A DNA stretch of 64,000 nucleotides, from contig CM074764.1 in the NCBI GenBank assembly GCA_037355855.1, positions 2,976,001-3,040,000 on the forward strand. Reading direction: 5' to 3'. Source of the DNA: Pseudo-nitzschia pungens (taxonomy: Eukaryota; Bacillariophyta; Bacillariophyceae; Bacillariales; Bacillariaceae). Each line of letters opens with the position of its first letter. The stretch's first letter is position 1. Positions 21,256 to 32,782 of this stretch are shown piece after piece. Position numbers and translations under genes: made by a program. The notes under the pieces were generated by a model. That model did no database searches. It was not told the origin of the DNA and was given only the letters and a program-made list of their open reading frames with translations.

Positions 21256-22155
21256 CCTAAAAATTTTAGTTTCGGAGCAGCAATTATGCTTGGGAGTTTT
21301 AATGGATTTCTTTTTTCACAGTCAATTTCCCTTCCGTGACGACGTTCTTTCCGAGGCCGTGTTGAGTTTGTGCAATGCACCAGCAGAAGTAAGACAGGTG
21401 CATGCCATTCCTTCCAACAGTAAATCTGGTTTAATGTTTCGGTTACCATGATTGAACATTGTTTCTTCTTCAGCATCGTTCATACTTTAAACAGTTCGCG
21501 GGAGATTTACCACCCCGTTTCTCGTCGAAAGAGGTTTATTTGATCTCTACACACTCCGTCATGGTTTCTTGATTCTTATTTTCGATTTTATTTTTTCTTG
21601 GATCTTCGGTGCTTTTTCTCGATCGTTTCCTATTTTTTGGCGCTACGATCTGCTACCGTACGGTACGGTACAGGTCCCGGGCCTTTAAAACGTGGCAAGT
21701 GGGGTTGCAATCGAACCGGTAGGTGATGTACAAGCGTAACTTTACTCGTAAGGTTACTGGTACGGTAAAAACCTTACTTTTACTGGTAATTAAGTAAGGT
21801 TACCATACTTCGTTCTGTAGAGGCGATACATATGGTGGTAGAAAAGGAATCATACGGTAAGATTAGTACGAGTAAGATTAACTTACTGTGCTGGTAATTT
21901 TCAAAAATGTTGCGCAAATCACTTTTTCTATCTGCGCGATTTTTTTTGTTTCGATCATTCGTGCGCAGAACATCCATGCGGTTCTGAAGAGATCGTCGGG
22001 AACCGCAATTTGATTGAGCAATTCGGTCCCTCATCGCGATCCGTCGATCATCCTTTTATTTTGAACAGGGTACGAAACCCAAGTCGTCGTATTGGATCTT
22101 GTTACACAACACACCAGCAGCACCAATCTACTCCTAAAATAAACTAGTTTCAGAA
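21256..22155. promoter_or_regulatory. shared upstream region of the LamG protein gene and PSMB3
   Basis: 900 bp between divergent starts. At 21648-21900 it is dense in TACCGTACGGTACG and GTAAGGTTAC-type words (for example GTACGGTACGGTACAGG at 21657-21673). No TATA box stands out near either start. The word cluster is closer to PSMB3. Confidence 0.5.
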
Positions 22156-22773
22156 ATGTCGATTCTCGAATACAACGGCGCTGCCATTATTGCAATGGCC
22201 GGAGATGGCTGCGTCGGCATTGCTGCAGACCGTCGCCTCGGAGTGCAACTGGCAACCATTGCTACCGACTTTACAAAGGTCTTTCGAATGTCCCCTAAGC
22301 TTTATGTCGGATTGGGTGGGCTTGCAACAGATGTACAAACCCTGCATCAGCAACTGGAATACCGCATGAATTTGTATCGATTGAAGGAGGAGCGGGAAAT
22401 GACCCCGAAGGTTTTTTCTCACTTGTTGGGTCAGATGTTGTACGAGAAGCGATTTGGCCCGTACTTTGTGGAACCAGTCGTTGCTGGATTGGACGAAAAA
22501 ACAGGAGAACCGTTTTTGAGTGGAATGGATCTCATCGGCGCTCCTGTAAAAACGAATGACTTTGTCGTTACCGGCACATGCACAGGCAATATGTATGGAA
22601 TGTGCGAGTCTCTATTCAAACCGAACATGAATCCGGATCAACTTTTCGAAACACTCGCCCAAGCATTACTGAGCAGTGTGGATAGAGATGCACTTTCTGG
22701 TTGGGGAGGAATTGTCCATATTATCACGAAAGACGCTGTTATCACAAAAGAGTTGAAGGGAAGAATGGATTAA
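22156..22773 (+). CDS. PSMB3: 20S proteasome subunit beta type-3
   Basis: 205 aa, the normal length of beta-3 (PUP3 in yeast). The protein begins [20 protein letters not shown], has [11 protein letters not shown], the helix block [31 protein letters not shown] and WGGIVHIIT. Beta-3 is one of the non-catalytic beta subunits: there is no propeptide ending in Gly-Thr, so no N-terminal threonine nucleophile. It forms part of the inner beta ring of the 20S core that degrades ubiquitin-tagged proteins in cytosol and nucleus. The ATG at 22156 follows CAGAA and is the only sensible start. No intron. Confidence 0.97.
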   Translation: MSILEYNGAAIIAMAGDGCVGIAADRRLGVQLATIATDFTKVFRMSPKLYVGLGGLATDVQTLHQQLEYRMNLYRLKEEREMTPKVFSHLLGQMLYEKRFGPYFVEPVVAGLDEKTGEPFLSGMDLIGAPVKTNDFVVTGTCTGNMYGMCESLFKPNMNPDQLFETLAQALLSSVDRDALSGWGGIVHIITKDAVITKELKGRMD

Positions 22774-23296
22774 ATGAATCCTTCCGAAGAATAGGGAAAG
22801 TAAAGTCAACATTTCCCGCTTTGGTGAGGCCCTCAATTTCTTTCGTCGAGAACCAAATTACTAAAATATTCATTGAGTTCTATGCTACCGTATGGAATGA
22901 CATGCTTTGATGAGCAGTCCTTCGTACATTTCCAGCAGACGACAAGAGACTTTGCAACTATCAGGGAAATTGAATTAATCTAAACTTAGTATTCTTTATG
23001 CACAACTTTTGATCATTCTTTTCGCTCATTTGAAGTCGGCTATGTATGATGGACTACACGTTTGAACTGCCATTATCCCCTTTCAACCATACGGTAGAAT
23101 CATTCAACGTTTGGCAACACTTTCGGAATGTACGAATCCCTCTTCGTAATAGAAATTAACACCCTCTTTCATCAAATGTAACTCTCCACTCGCCAGAAAA
23201 CAAGAACATGCGTCGATCACTGTCAAATATTCTAGCTCTTTCGGTGCCTTTAGATCACTACCTATCTCGTGCAAGAACATCGATCTTTCCAAAGTG
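22774..23296. other. intergenic region between convergent genes
   Basis: About 520 bp, the 3' flanks of PSMB3 and of the next minus-strand gene. I see no gene, repeat or RNA. Confidence 0.5.
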
Positions 23297-24697
23297 CTAT
23301 ACCGCAACAGCCATATCCTCGTCTTCCAGGTCCAACAGTCCGATCTTACCAGTCACATCATCTCGTTCTTCATTTGCTTCTCGGCATATGCTGCAAGTTT
23401 CAAGAGGGGAACGAGAAACAGAACGAGCCCAGTTGGCAACAAGGTTCACCAGCAATCCTCTTTCGGAACGAGGGCGAGAACCGATCCACTCATGGATTAT
23501 TTTCTCGTGCACAGCATTGAGTTTTTGGACCAAAATATTCGGAAAATGCTCGAGAGACTGCTTGTAAGGATGAGATAGATGTTTTGGGTCGACAGCATCT
23601 GTTAGAGCCGACCACTCCATGCTTGCTGTCATCATCATCGATGAAGGATCAGCAAGTTCGAATTCCGTCGCATTGTCAAAGTCAGGGGCAACGTCAGGCA
23701 GCTCACTTTCGCGAAAAATGTCATCGACGTCGCCATTCAATGCTGGATTTACGTCGTACGACTTATCGTCTCCGTTGAAGATGTATGACGGGATCGTGTA
23801 AATTTTATGGGCGCCGAAGTTGCTGCCAAAGCTTCCATCTCGCGACGAATTGCGTCCGACTGCTCCAGAAGTGGATGATGCCGTATTTGGTGAAATATTT
23901 GCGAAAGAAGGTCGAAAAATCGGGTGGATGTTCCTTTTTGGTGAGGAGGGAGGAAGTGCTCTGTGAAGTTTTTGTAGCTTTCTAGCTTTTCCAGCATTGA
24001 GGATTGCCCTCTTGCGGTTGACTCTCTTCTTCTTGACCTTAGAGAAAGTAGATGACGTTTTAGAATTTCCTGAGATGGAATTCGCATTACGGCCTGTGTT
24101 ATTTGCACGTTTAACGGAGAAATATACGTGCAACAATCGATATTCTTTGTCTTCCTTGCCGTTGCAATTGTACATAGTCCAGAGTGCAGCTCCCTTTTTT
24201 GAAGCATATTCGCTATCTCCTTGAGGGTAACAATATCGCTGTTGGATGGCAGTCGGTTTTGGAAATTGTGGTCCACTGAGACTCCATTTTGTGATGTTTG
24301 ATAATGGCGTTTTCATTTTTAAATGGGCTAAGTGGGGAGGAATTTTTGGGCTTTCGAAATCGTTGACTGAGCTGTTCTTGTTTCTCTTCTTTTTCTTTGA
24401 CTTGTCGGGTTTCAGCAAGACATAAATACCATCTGCAATTGAAAGAATGTCGATGTTCACGTGAGAAAAGAGTACCGGAATGAGAAGCGATGCCAAGAAC
24501 CTGTTACACGGTCGGCACTGAAGACAAAGATTACCTTCGTACTCATGGTTAGGAGGAGAAAGGCCTTGACCATCAGGGCCCACAGGGACAATTTGAAACT
24601 TTAATCCCGGCGGAGCTGGCTTGTTATCATGGAGGCTCTCGAAGATTGCCCTCACATCTTTGTTATCGAGTTTAGGAACCTCGTTTTCTTTGGACAT
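23297..24697 (-). CDS. uncharacterised basic/acidic protein
   Basis: 466 aa, ATG at 24695-24697 (MSKENEVPKLDNKD). I do not recognise the family. Residues about 55-70 hold a possible metal site (NLCLQCRPCNRF). Two very basic patches, KSKKKKRNK near 103 and KVKKKRVNRKRAILNAGKARK near 220, look like nuclear or nucleolar localisation signals. The middle is Ser/Asn-rich. The end has a second Cys pair in TCSICREANEE and an acidic tail (LDLEDEDMAVAV). Uninterrupted frame and diatom-like codon use make it a likely real gene. A nuclear role is inference only. Confidence 0.7.
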   Translation of the reverse strand: MSKENEVPKLDNKDVRAIFESLHDNKPAPPGLKFQIVPVGPDGQGLSPPNHEYEGNLCLQCRPCNRFLASLLIPVLFSHVNIDILSIADGIYVLLKPDKSKKKKRNKNSSVNDFESPKIPPHLAHLKMKTPLSNITKWSLSGPQFPKPTAIQQRYCYPQGDSEYASKKGAALWTMYNCNGKEDKEYRLLHVYFSVKRANNTGRNANSISGNSKTSSTFSKVKKKRVNRKRAILNAGKARKLQKLHRALPPSSPKRNIHPIFRPSFANISPNTASSTSGAVGRNSSRDGSFGSNFGAHKIYTIPSYIFNGDDKSYDVNPALNGDVDDIFRESELPDVAPDFDNATEFELADPSSMMMTASMEWSALTDAVDPKHLSHPYKQSLEHFPNILVQKLNAVHEKIIHEWIGSRPRSERGLLVNLVANWARSVSRSPLETCSICREANEERDDVTGKIGLLDLEDEDMAVAV

Positions 24698-26034
24698 GGT
24701 TTAGGATATATTCCAGCAATACAAGCGGAAACTGTTGCTTCGAATTTTTGCTCTCTCCTTCATTAAAATTATGGAAGAGGTTGTGTGCATTTCCATCATG
24801 ATTCCTTTTCCTTGCAACCGATCGTTATTGATGGAGGTTTACAGTAGCATGAAAGATTCTATCGTTGTCGCATTATTGAAAACTGAAGAAGAAGCAACTT
24901 CAACGGATTTTTTTGGTTATTGTTTGAGTTGTCATCGATTTCGATGTTGATTCGAGTTTTCCTCCTCTCTTGAAGAGCCGGGTGATGTACAGGTAAATAC
25001 CTTACGATTATTTTTTATCCAACTGCGTCTCGTCGCCAAATAGAAAGTAAGGTTATTACGAGTAAATTAATACAGTACGAAGTATTTTTTTTAATTAAAA
25101 ATAAAAAAATAAGTAAGATTACGAGTAAGGTTTTTACCCGTATTTTACTGTAATCTCGAAGGAGTAAATAAGTAACCTTAACCGTAACGTTACGAAGTGT
25201 TTTCTTCTAAATAGGTACGCATCAAGTAATTACCGTATGTACGATAGTACTCGTACTTCGTAAAGGTTTTCGTATTTCAAGGCTTCCGCGAGCAATTTCA
25301 TTGGGACCTGCCGGTCGTGCTTCAATCATCACGGCAGTTCAGTCCAAACCACATGATAAATTAAGGTTACTTCCACGGTATTACAATACTTCCAAGGTTT
25401 ACTTCAATAACAGAATTGTACGCACGAAGTAAGGTTAAGATTACGTATTACTACGGAATCCCTATCAGCTGTCTGCCCTCCAGTTTTTCGAACAAGAAAA
25501 GGGAGTTTCGATCTCCAAAACTCTCTGGTTCAAAATTCTATGTTATTTAGTGTAGGATCAATCGTTCTCAACAGTGATTTGTTTCATTCTTTTGACAACA
25601 CCTTCTTGTTCTGACCTGGACCATGGTGATTGCCCAAATCATGTTGTAACACATCCATTGAACCCATTTTTCTTGTCCAGGAGTTGTAGAAAATACACTT
25701 TTTCACGCAAATTGTGCAGCGTGATGAGTCAAAATTTGTAAAAAAAACGAAATAACATTTATGAGGTCAGGGGAGCTCTCATCTTTGTTTTCAACCTAAT
25801 TTTCTAAGTCAATAAATGTAAACTTAAATGTTGTGAAAAAACTGTAATGATATTTGCCCATTGGCAATAGAGGTGATAGCAATAACAAAAGGACAGCACG
25901 AAGTGCTGGCAAATAGTGAGACTACAGAGGATCATATTGTTCAAGTGCTATTGCATACACTCAGTTACTACAAGATACTCCCCTGCTGGAGGTAATTTGT
26001 CTTCTTCCATATCTATACCGTAAAGTGGTTGGAT
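24698..26034. other. intergenic region with GTAAGGTTAC-type words and a repeat fragment
   Basis: 24985-25460 is rich in AAGGTTACGAGTAA-type words. About 25862-25985 is a reverse-strand fragment of the dispersed repeat found in the 1,492-bp units (CACGAAGTGCTGGCAAATAG, TTGTTCAAGTGCTATTGC, ACTACAAGATACTCCCC; compare 49742-49840). 25990-26034 belongs to the 3' flank of the Harbinger-type gene. No ORF of interest. Confidence 0.5.
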
Positions 26035-26923
26035 TTAGTATTGCTGTTCAATTTGAGTGATTACAACATAGCTCATCATCATCCACTCATGCTTCAATAT
26101 TTTTTGTGCCGGACTTCCCTTGGCTCTAAAATTACTTGTGAGGCACCGGAATCGTTTGATTTGTTTAAATCCAGTTTCAAATCGTCCTTCAATTCTTTTG
26201 CACCAGTGGGTGATTTGGGCATTGCCACAAACACCTACAGTGCCTAGACAAATAACTTTTTCAGGAGCTTCCGCAATACACCCCTTATCTGTCATGATCC
26301 TTTCACCTTTGTCTAGTTTGTGCTTCAGCTCTTGTTGGAAGATAGTAAGATCATTCCAATCACCTGGTAGATAGGGCCCTGCGAAGTGTACTATGTCATT
26401 TGTTACAATGGACCACCCTACTTCATAACGAAGAGCGGGTCCATTTATTTTCGGAGAGTAAAGTGATTTGTTTATCTTGGGCCCTTGTTTATCACTTTTT
26501 GGAACCTTCAATTGTGAAAAAGGAATGTCTGTACAATCGACGGACACCAACACATCATTTCCCCTATTGAACTTTTTTTTATTCTCCCAAAGAATCACTT
26601 TGTTTTTCAAACTCCAGATTGTTTCAAGAAACACCCAAATCCACTTGGTGATCGTCTTTTGATCTGGTTCTTTAGGAGCATCTTTCTCTTTTACGGCTTC
26701 CCCCATGCATCCAATGAGTGTATTTGTCTTCAGAAAAAAGAGCGCGTACAGAAGGTGGACGTGTTGCATGTTAAGGTAGAAATACACGATAGGAGTATTT
26801 TAAAGATGTATGATTAATAAATTGTGAATGGTTGAATACTTTACGAGATGGGAATGATTCCTTGAGTATGGGATGAATGATCGAACAATGATATAATTGT
26901 TCATTGGGCATAATATCAATAAT

Positions 26924-27743
26924 ACTTGCGCTTGCTGAGATTGTTTGCTTGTTCTTCGTCTTCAGATTCAGCATTGGTGTCACTGTCTGAATGGGAGTTG
27001 TTGTTTTCAACGTCCGAATTGCTGTTGTTATCGGCGCTTGCATTGCTGATGCTGTTGTAGGACTGATTGCTGACGCTGTTGATATCAGAATCGTATGGAT
27101 TGGAGTTTCTTTTGCTCAACCGATCAAGGGAGCTCATATGGTCCACTATGAATTGCACAGTGGTGTGCTGTCTGATTCCACTATGGATTCTGCAGTAGTC
27201 TTCAATCCATTCATTTGGGAAGCTGTGGAGCAAGATTGTCATCTGTTGTAGTTGGTTTAGATCAGCTGCAAAACCTTGTAGTTGTGCAGTGTATTTGAAG
27301 AGCTGTTCCATTTGGTCTGCATGGTCTTTGCATGATACTTTACTGGATTTCTTCAGCGTTTGAAGGTATGTATGCATGATATCTTTGGTGTCATTGGCGC
27401 TGCAGTATTGTTTGATAAAGTCTGAGAGCGCTCTGTTGTATCCATTGAGCGTTTGGGGATATCCTTGCCTTGTTAAGGACCTCCACTTGGTTTGGGCGTC
27501 AACGCAAAGGCATCGACCAAAGTATTTGATGTATTTATTTGCTGATAGCTCAAGATCTTCTGCTGCGTTTCAAAAGGCTTCTTCTGTATGCAGGAGTTCT
27601 TCTAAATCAACGTTCGTGAATAGAGGGATTTTGACGCTGTCTTCTTGGTCTTGATTGTAAACTGTTAGTGTAACAAGCTTAGGATTGAAGCTGTCAAAGG
27701 CTCTCTTGTAAGGGATTGGAGGATCTCAGTATAATCCTGCCAT
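26924..27743 (-). pseudogene. decayed gag of element 4
   Basis: Starts at the ATG at 27741-27743 (MAGLY, then a TGA in place of the Arg codon of element 3). A second TGA near 27568 falls in the EAFLNAAEDL block. From 27377 leftwards it is open and matches the capsid-like part (DIMHTYLQTLKKSSKVSC, ILLHSFPNEWIEDYCRI). It ends in the Ser/Asp-rich region before the zinc knuckle, cut by the LTR junction. Confidence 0.82.
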
Positions 27744-27970
27744 GTTTCTTGGTTTGGAGCGTTCGATCGATTCGGTGTTCGATCGATCGTTTCGTTCGAT
27801 CGTTTCGGAGTTCGTGGATTTCGTTCGATTGGTTCTTTCGGAGGTTCTGATTGTAGGATTTTGCTTGTCAGGGTATCGTTGTATCCCTGTTGTTTAGGAT
27901 AAAGGATGTTTTGGATTCAGTACTGAGTTCCTGTCTGTCTTCTACTTTAAAAGATAAACAGTAATTACTG

Positions 27971-28298
27971 TGTTACATGTTAAGGTAGAAATACACGATA
28001 GGAGTATTTTAAAGATGTATGATTAATAAATTGTGAATGGTTGAATACTTTATGAGATGGGAATGATTCCTTGAGTATGGGATGAATGATCGAACAATGA
28101 TATAATTGTTCGTTGGGCATAATATCAATAATCATTGATTCATGGGAATCTTTGTTTGAATTGTATGTGTATTCTTGTACGTTGAATATTCAGTATATAT
28201 ACATGAATATTACATATATATTCTTGTGTATTGGAGCACATGCGGGATTCAATAATCATTTAGAGTCTTTCGTAGGGTACCTACGTCAACATGTCACA
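27971..28298 (-). repeat. 5' LTR of element 4
   Basis: 328 bp, like the 316-bp LTRs of element 3 plus about 12 extra bases near 28210-28235 (TATATATTCTTGTGTATTGG). The palindrome CAGTAATTACTG again lies just inside (27959-27970). Confidence 0.88.
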
Positions 28299-29010
28299 GG
28301 ACGGACTTTGCCTTCTGACTGACGCAATTTCCTTTCAGATAGGTTTTGTTGACACAGCCTTCTTCCTCAATGAGCTCCCATATCTTTGCCATTACAACCG
28401 GCATTGTCCCAAATCGAATTCAGATGTGCTTCCCACGGCTATCATCTGAGAGGTCTTCGCAACCCGCCAAACTAGATGCAATTATTTGAAACTTTGCAGC
28501 AAGAGCTTCGTTGGGGAAGGTGAGATCCATCGGAAGTTTGGGAGAGGAGGGAGGGGTGGGATTTTGACATTCTCCTGCAACCAGATGATTGTCGACCATG
28601 GCGTATGCACCCACTTGTGCTGCTTGTGCTGCCCTCACTTGCTCACCGTAATTTATCTTGCCAACCTGGTTTATAAATCCAGGCATGTATGATCCTTCCT
28701 GAGCGTCTCCGAGTTCCATGTTTGCAAATCAACGCCCCAGTCCTAGTGTATCGAACTAATGGCGATACGAGTTTTCTTGACCGCTGGGCAAATCCCCAGT
28801 ACGCCCAAGTGCTTCGAACTCTTGGCAGTGGTTGTTTTCCTTATTGTCTGACTGTCCCCAATTCATGATTCTGATATTGATCTTGTGATTTGTTCTGATT
28901 ATGATATATGTACCGTAGACATCTCTCATGCCAGAGAGCTGAACAGCAAAGATAGTAATCTTCCTCGACAGGGACGTCTTTCCTATCTGTTTTTGAGTCC
29001 ATTTAAAAAT

Positions 29011-29370
29011 CTCAGATCATGTGTAATCACATTATTTAAACATAGATGTTGGTGAAATTTTGTCAAAAAGATCAGTCTTCGTTTTAGCACGGATGGTGGG
29101 CAAAATGGTCGTCGTAATCACATTATTGCAGTATTGGCGTTGACTCAAACACATGGATGTATTTTGTCAGATTGAGTACATTTAAATCTCAGATCATGTG
29201 TAATCATAATATTTGCGTTCTCTCGAACACATAGACGTCGGGTGAAATAGGTGAAATATCACAAACACATGGATGTTGGGTGAAAAATGGTTGTCGTTGC
29301 TATCCGTGCTCATCTCAGATCATGTGTATCATGAAGAATGATCAGCCTTCAGCGCACGGATGGTGGGCAA
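29011..29370. repeat. imperfect repeats around TCTCAGATCATGTGTA
   Basis: TCTCAGATCATGTGTA occurs at about 29011, 29187 and 29313, mixed with repeats of ACACATGGATGT and CACGGATGGTGGGCAA. Spacing is irregular (about 176 and 126 bp). Confidence 0.7.
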
Positions 29371-29907
29371 CGTAATCATTTTTTTTAGTACGAGCACTAG
29401 CACATGTTATCGCTAGAGGGACATATTAATATTATGTAGATATGAATGTGATAATGCTGGCCCTTGTTTGGCGAGAAATTAATCTCTCTATCGCCAAAAT
29501 AATCTCAGCTCTTGCATTATTTATCGCCAAACAAAACACTCCCTCACTTGGCAGCAGAGGCAATGCCCTCTTTGTCTTCTCTGATGGTTTTCATTCCTTG
29601 GTGTTGACCATTTGGGTGATGTCAATGTTGGCAGTCAGCAGTTGGCAGTCGACAGTTGACAGTCCTTCCTGCTGTCCCACTTATTCGCAGAGATGGAATA
29701 CTGCCACTGCCACTACTGGGAGGTTTGACTGCCCCTGTCCCAGAATGTGGATCGGAATACAGCGATGTAAATCGATAGATGGGGGTAAGGGGACGTGAGG
29801 AGAGGGGATGCAAAGCAAGGGGATCAATCCATACCCATACGGTACTGGTACACCAATGGATAACATATTCAGGCAATAGATAGATTGAGTGTATTACTAC
29901 ACTTAAC

Positions 29908-30073
29908 CGTTCCCGCAGCGTTAAAAACATTCCCGCAGCGTTAAAAACATTCCCTCAGCGTTAAGAACATTCCTGCAGAAGAAAAAACGCTCCCGCAGAA
30001 GCAAAACATGCTCCCGCAGAAGCAAAAAAACCAGCTGAGGGGAAAAAAAATTCCCGCTTTTCCCTCAGCTGCA
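29908..30073. repeat. ~20-bp tandem repeat ending in a hairpin
   Basis: Six units of the type CATTCCCGCAGCGTTAAAAA, drifting to CGCTCCCGCAGAAGCAAAA, followed by CAGCTGAGGG (30032-30041) and its complement CCCTCAGCTG (30062-30071). Confidence 0.8.
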
Positions 30074-31110
30074 GGAGTTTTTCATTTTTAGGGAGAAATG
30101 GTAATTCTTGAAGGAAAATTCTTCACAATCGGGGGGGGGAACAGTAATTTTTAATTAAGAGCAACTCGTTTATTTTGGTTCCCCAAATATTTGTACTACT
30201 TTCTTGAAAAATGATAAATTCCCGCAGACTCATGACCAGATTTGCGTAAGGATTTACCGAATTCATCCCCGTTTTGGTTTTTTACCAGATTAGCGTAAGG
30301 TTAAGGTTTTACCCATCAAAGAATTCTGACTCGAAATAAGATTAATCTTACCCTATCTGCGTTCCCTTTGACTTCGATTGTCGTACCGGTATCTGCGTAA
30401 TTACCGAGCACCAAGTAATGTTACGGTAATTAGTACGATTACGTAACCTTGCTCCTGCCAGTAATAGTACGTACTTGTACCAGGTACTTCGTACATGGTA
30501 TGTACCTTAATAGTACATGCAAGAGTTGTTCGTAAGTTACTTCGTCGAATGAATCTGCTCGTCCTTAGTCACGTCCGTGACTAAAGATGACTCATAGCCA
30601 CGCGGAAGGCGTTCGTATTATTATTTCGTACTTTTTATTGTTTTTCCTCCATCACTTGCAACTGACTCGACTGTCTGTGTTGTTCTTTGGGAAAACGTGA
30701 ACTAAGAACGAGCAAGCTATTCGTTGTACCGGTGAGATGAATGATGATGCATCATCTTCGTCATGCTCGTTTCTCACTCGTTGCGGTAGTAAGATTAGCG
30801 ACTTAGTTTTGCGAAGGGTAATCTTGCCGTAATTTACCTGGTGCCCAAACGAGTAATTATTTTGATGGAAGTCTCAGGGCTCAAACCGAACCCGGATCAC
30901 CAAACAGAACTCAGCTGGGGATTTATAACTCCTGACAACAACAATTATAACAGCAACACCAACATTTGTGGAATCAGTACGTAGTTGATAGTCAATCGTG
31001 TGCAAAGTGTCCTGTAAAGGATTGGTTCTCCTCCGACGGACACACAATTTCTACCCACATTTCTTCCGAGCTTCAACATACTCTGAAAAAGACGAAGATC
31101 AAGAACAGCC

Positions 31111-32782
31111 ATGAAAGCCGGTCGGACTTGCCGATTAGTACCAGTTGGGACCGAACAAATAATGATAACGAAACGACGTAGAGCGCTGCGATGGCATACG
31201 ACATCTTCGCCAATGTGCAATATTTTTGTGATACTGGTGTTGATGGCGTGGTCAGAATCTTGTGTGCGGCAACATCACAGCGCAGATGCCTTTATTTCAC
31301 CGCGGCCGAGCATCTCAGTTGCACAATGGTCTAAAATGGCAATTGATTCGAGTCCAAATGGACAAGATGAATCGTCCACTCTCACTACACTGTCAAACTC
31401 TGCCATTGGTGGGACCCGAAAACGAAGAGAGAGCCGGCTCCGGGTACGAAGGCGAGTGAAAGCGGTGCTCGAAAAGGCGAGGATACGAACTGGTGTAAGG
31501 AATGGATCTGTCCAATCTTCTCCGCCTCCTCCTCCTCGGTCTGCTCCAACAGTGATTGCTGAAGCAGCATCCATTGGTGGTCTGGGAGATGGATCGGCTG
31601 ATATCGTGTTCACGGAACGCAATCAAACGCTGCCGTCCTCATCTCCGTCATCTGCAACGAGAACCAACGGAGCGACGAATGGTTTCTCGAACACCACCGT
31701 AGCAGGGGAGAATGGGGAGAACGGGTCTTCTGCGACAAAAGCGACAAACACGACGAAAGGTTTCTTTTTCCCTGACGAGGAACTGGGACTGAGGAAAAAC
31801 GAAGCGTTTGTCAACGGTGCACAAAATGTTAGCTACGTCAACGGAGCTACTGCTCCCACTATTGCAGAGTCAAATGGGCACAGCGAGTCGTCCAATTCAA
31901 AAACTAATGGATCATCAGGTACTGTTATGGATGTTCGTCCTCGCAAACCGAAAGAGTTTGATGTCATTCGAGGTGACACGCCGTCGGCCAATGCATTTGT
32001 TGAGCCTCTCCCGTTCAAACTTCCCGAACTCACGGAAGACCAGAAACTCAAACTAGCCAATGGTGAGCGTGTACAAGAACAGTCTCGCATGGGAAGAGAA
32101 GGTTCTGGGTACGTCGTGATGGACGTCGAAGCCCCTCCTTACGTCGTGTGGGAGTGTTTGTTAGATTTTGAATCATATCCCGAGTTGATCCCAACGGTCA
32201 AATCGATGCAGTTGTATACGAGCACGAAGCTCAATACTGGTTTCATTAGCGAGAAGCCCGTTTTACCTGGCACAGGCAGAGAAACCCGCCATTATGGAAC
32301 ACCCAGCATTACCAGGGCGTCATTTATTTTGAGCAAGTTTCGTTTCAACATTGCCGCCATTCATCGATATACCCCTCATCCTCAGGGTGATTACATGGTG
32401 TTCACTTTGGATCCATCTTGTACAAATATGGTGCTGAAGGGAGCGAAAGGAACTTGGTACACCGAAGAGAACCCAGACGGAAGAAAGGTGAGCATACGCA
32501 TTGCCAGCGAAGGATTAACCAAAATGATTTTGTTTCGACATCCGCTCCTCCCTTTACACTAACAATGCCTTGACGATTGCCTGTCTCCTTTTGATATGAT
32601 CATGTCGATTCCGAAAGGGTGTCACGCGAGTCTATCTTCTTGCCGGTCTTCAAATTTCTAGGGCGCTGCCTAAATTCATCGTTGATTATGCGGCAGATCG
32701 GGCAATGCCCAGAGCTACCAAGTGGCTACGGCCCGAAGTGGAAGCGTTGAAAGCTGAACTGTTCAGCGACAAGGATTCCTGA
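31111..32782 (+). CDS. plastid-type START/polyketide-cyclase-like protein, two exons
   Basis: 513 aa from join(31111-32487, 32618-32782). The 130-bp intron has donor AAAG|GTGAGC and acceptor CCGAAAG|GGTG; it keeps phase 0 and restores the expected C-terminal helix (GVTRVYLLAGLQISRALPKF). Residues 34-60 form a hydrophobic signal (MCNIFVILVLMAWSE) followed by SADAFISPRP, similar to the diatom ASAFAP plastid-entry motif; the ATG at 31213 is an alternative start. Residues about 70-310 are low-complexity. The START-like domain (EAPPYVVWECLLDFESYPEL and on) fills the rest. This family binds lipids or other hydrophobic ligands; plastid location is inference and the ligand is unknown. Confidence 0.82.

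Larger units (their letters stand above)
26762..28298 (-). mobile_element. internally deleted gag-only gypsy element (element 4)
   Basis: The target duplication GGACG at 26757-26761 and 28299-28303 is intact. The right LTR is complete (27971-28298); the left LTR stops at about 26923 and joins directly to the C-terminal part of gag. The rest of that LTR and all DNA between it and gag are missing. The LTR and gag belong to the same family as element 3. Confidence 0.85.
26035..28719 (-). pseudogene. PIF/Harbinger-like transposase, split by a gypsy element
   Basis: The 5' part (28719-28304) starts MELGDAQEGSYMPGF and continues through one nonsense TGA near 28419 (likely from CGA) to a helix-turn-helix-like block (MAKIWELIEEEGCVNKTYL). 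The gypsy element 26762-28298 then interrupts it. After removal of the element and one GGACG copy the frame continues directly with HLLYALFFLKTNTLIGC. The catalytic part is DDE: D in VSVDCTDIPF, D in LPGDWNDLTIF and E in RFETGFKQIKRF. It would cut and paste a Harbinger-type DNA transposon. Terminal inverted repeats were not found. Two breaks make it dead. Confidence 0.8.
28720..31110. other. long intergenic region with several simple repeats
   Basis: No gene recognised. 29011-29370 holds repeated words (next entry). 29464-29534 is a small inverted repeat (TTGTTTGGCGA and TCGCCAAACAA), MITE-like. 29908-30073 is a ~20-bp tandem repeat with a hairpin. 30230-30560 and 30790-30840 hold GTAAGGTTA/TACCGTA words in the upstream region of the START-domain gene. 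Confidence 0.5.
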
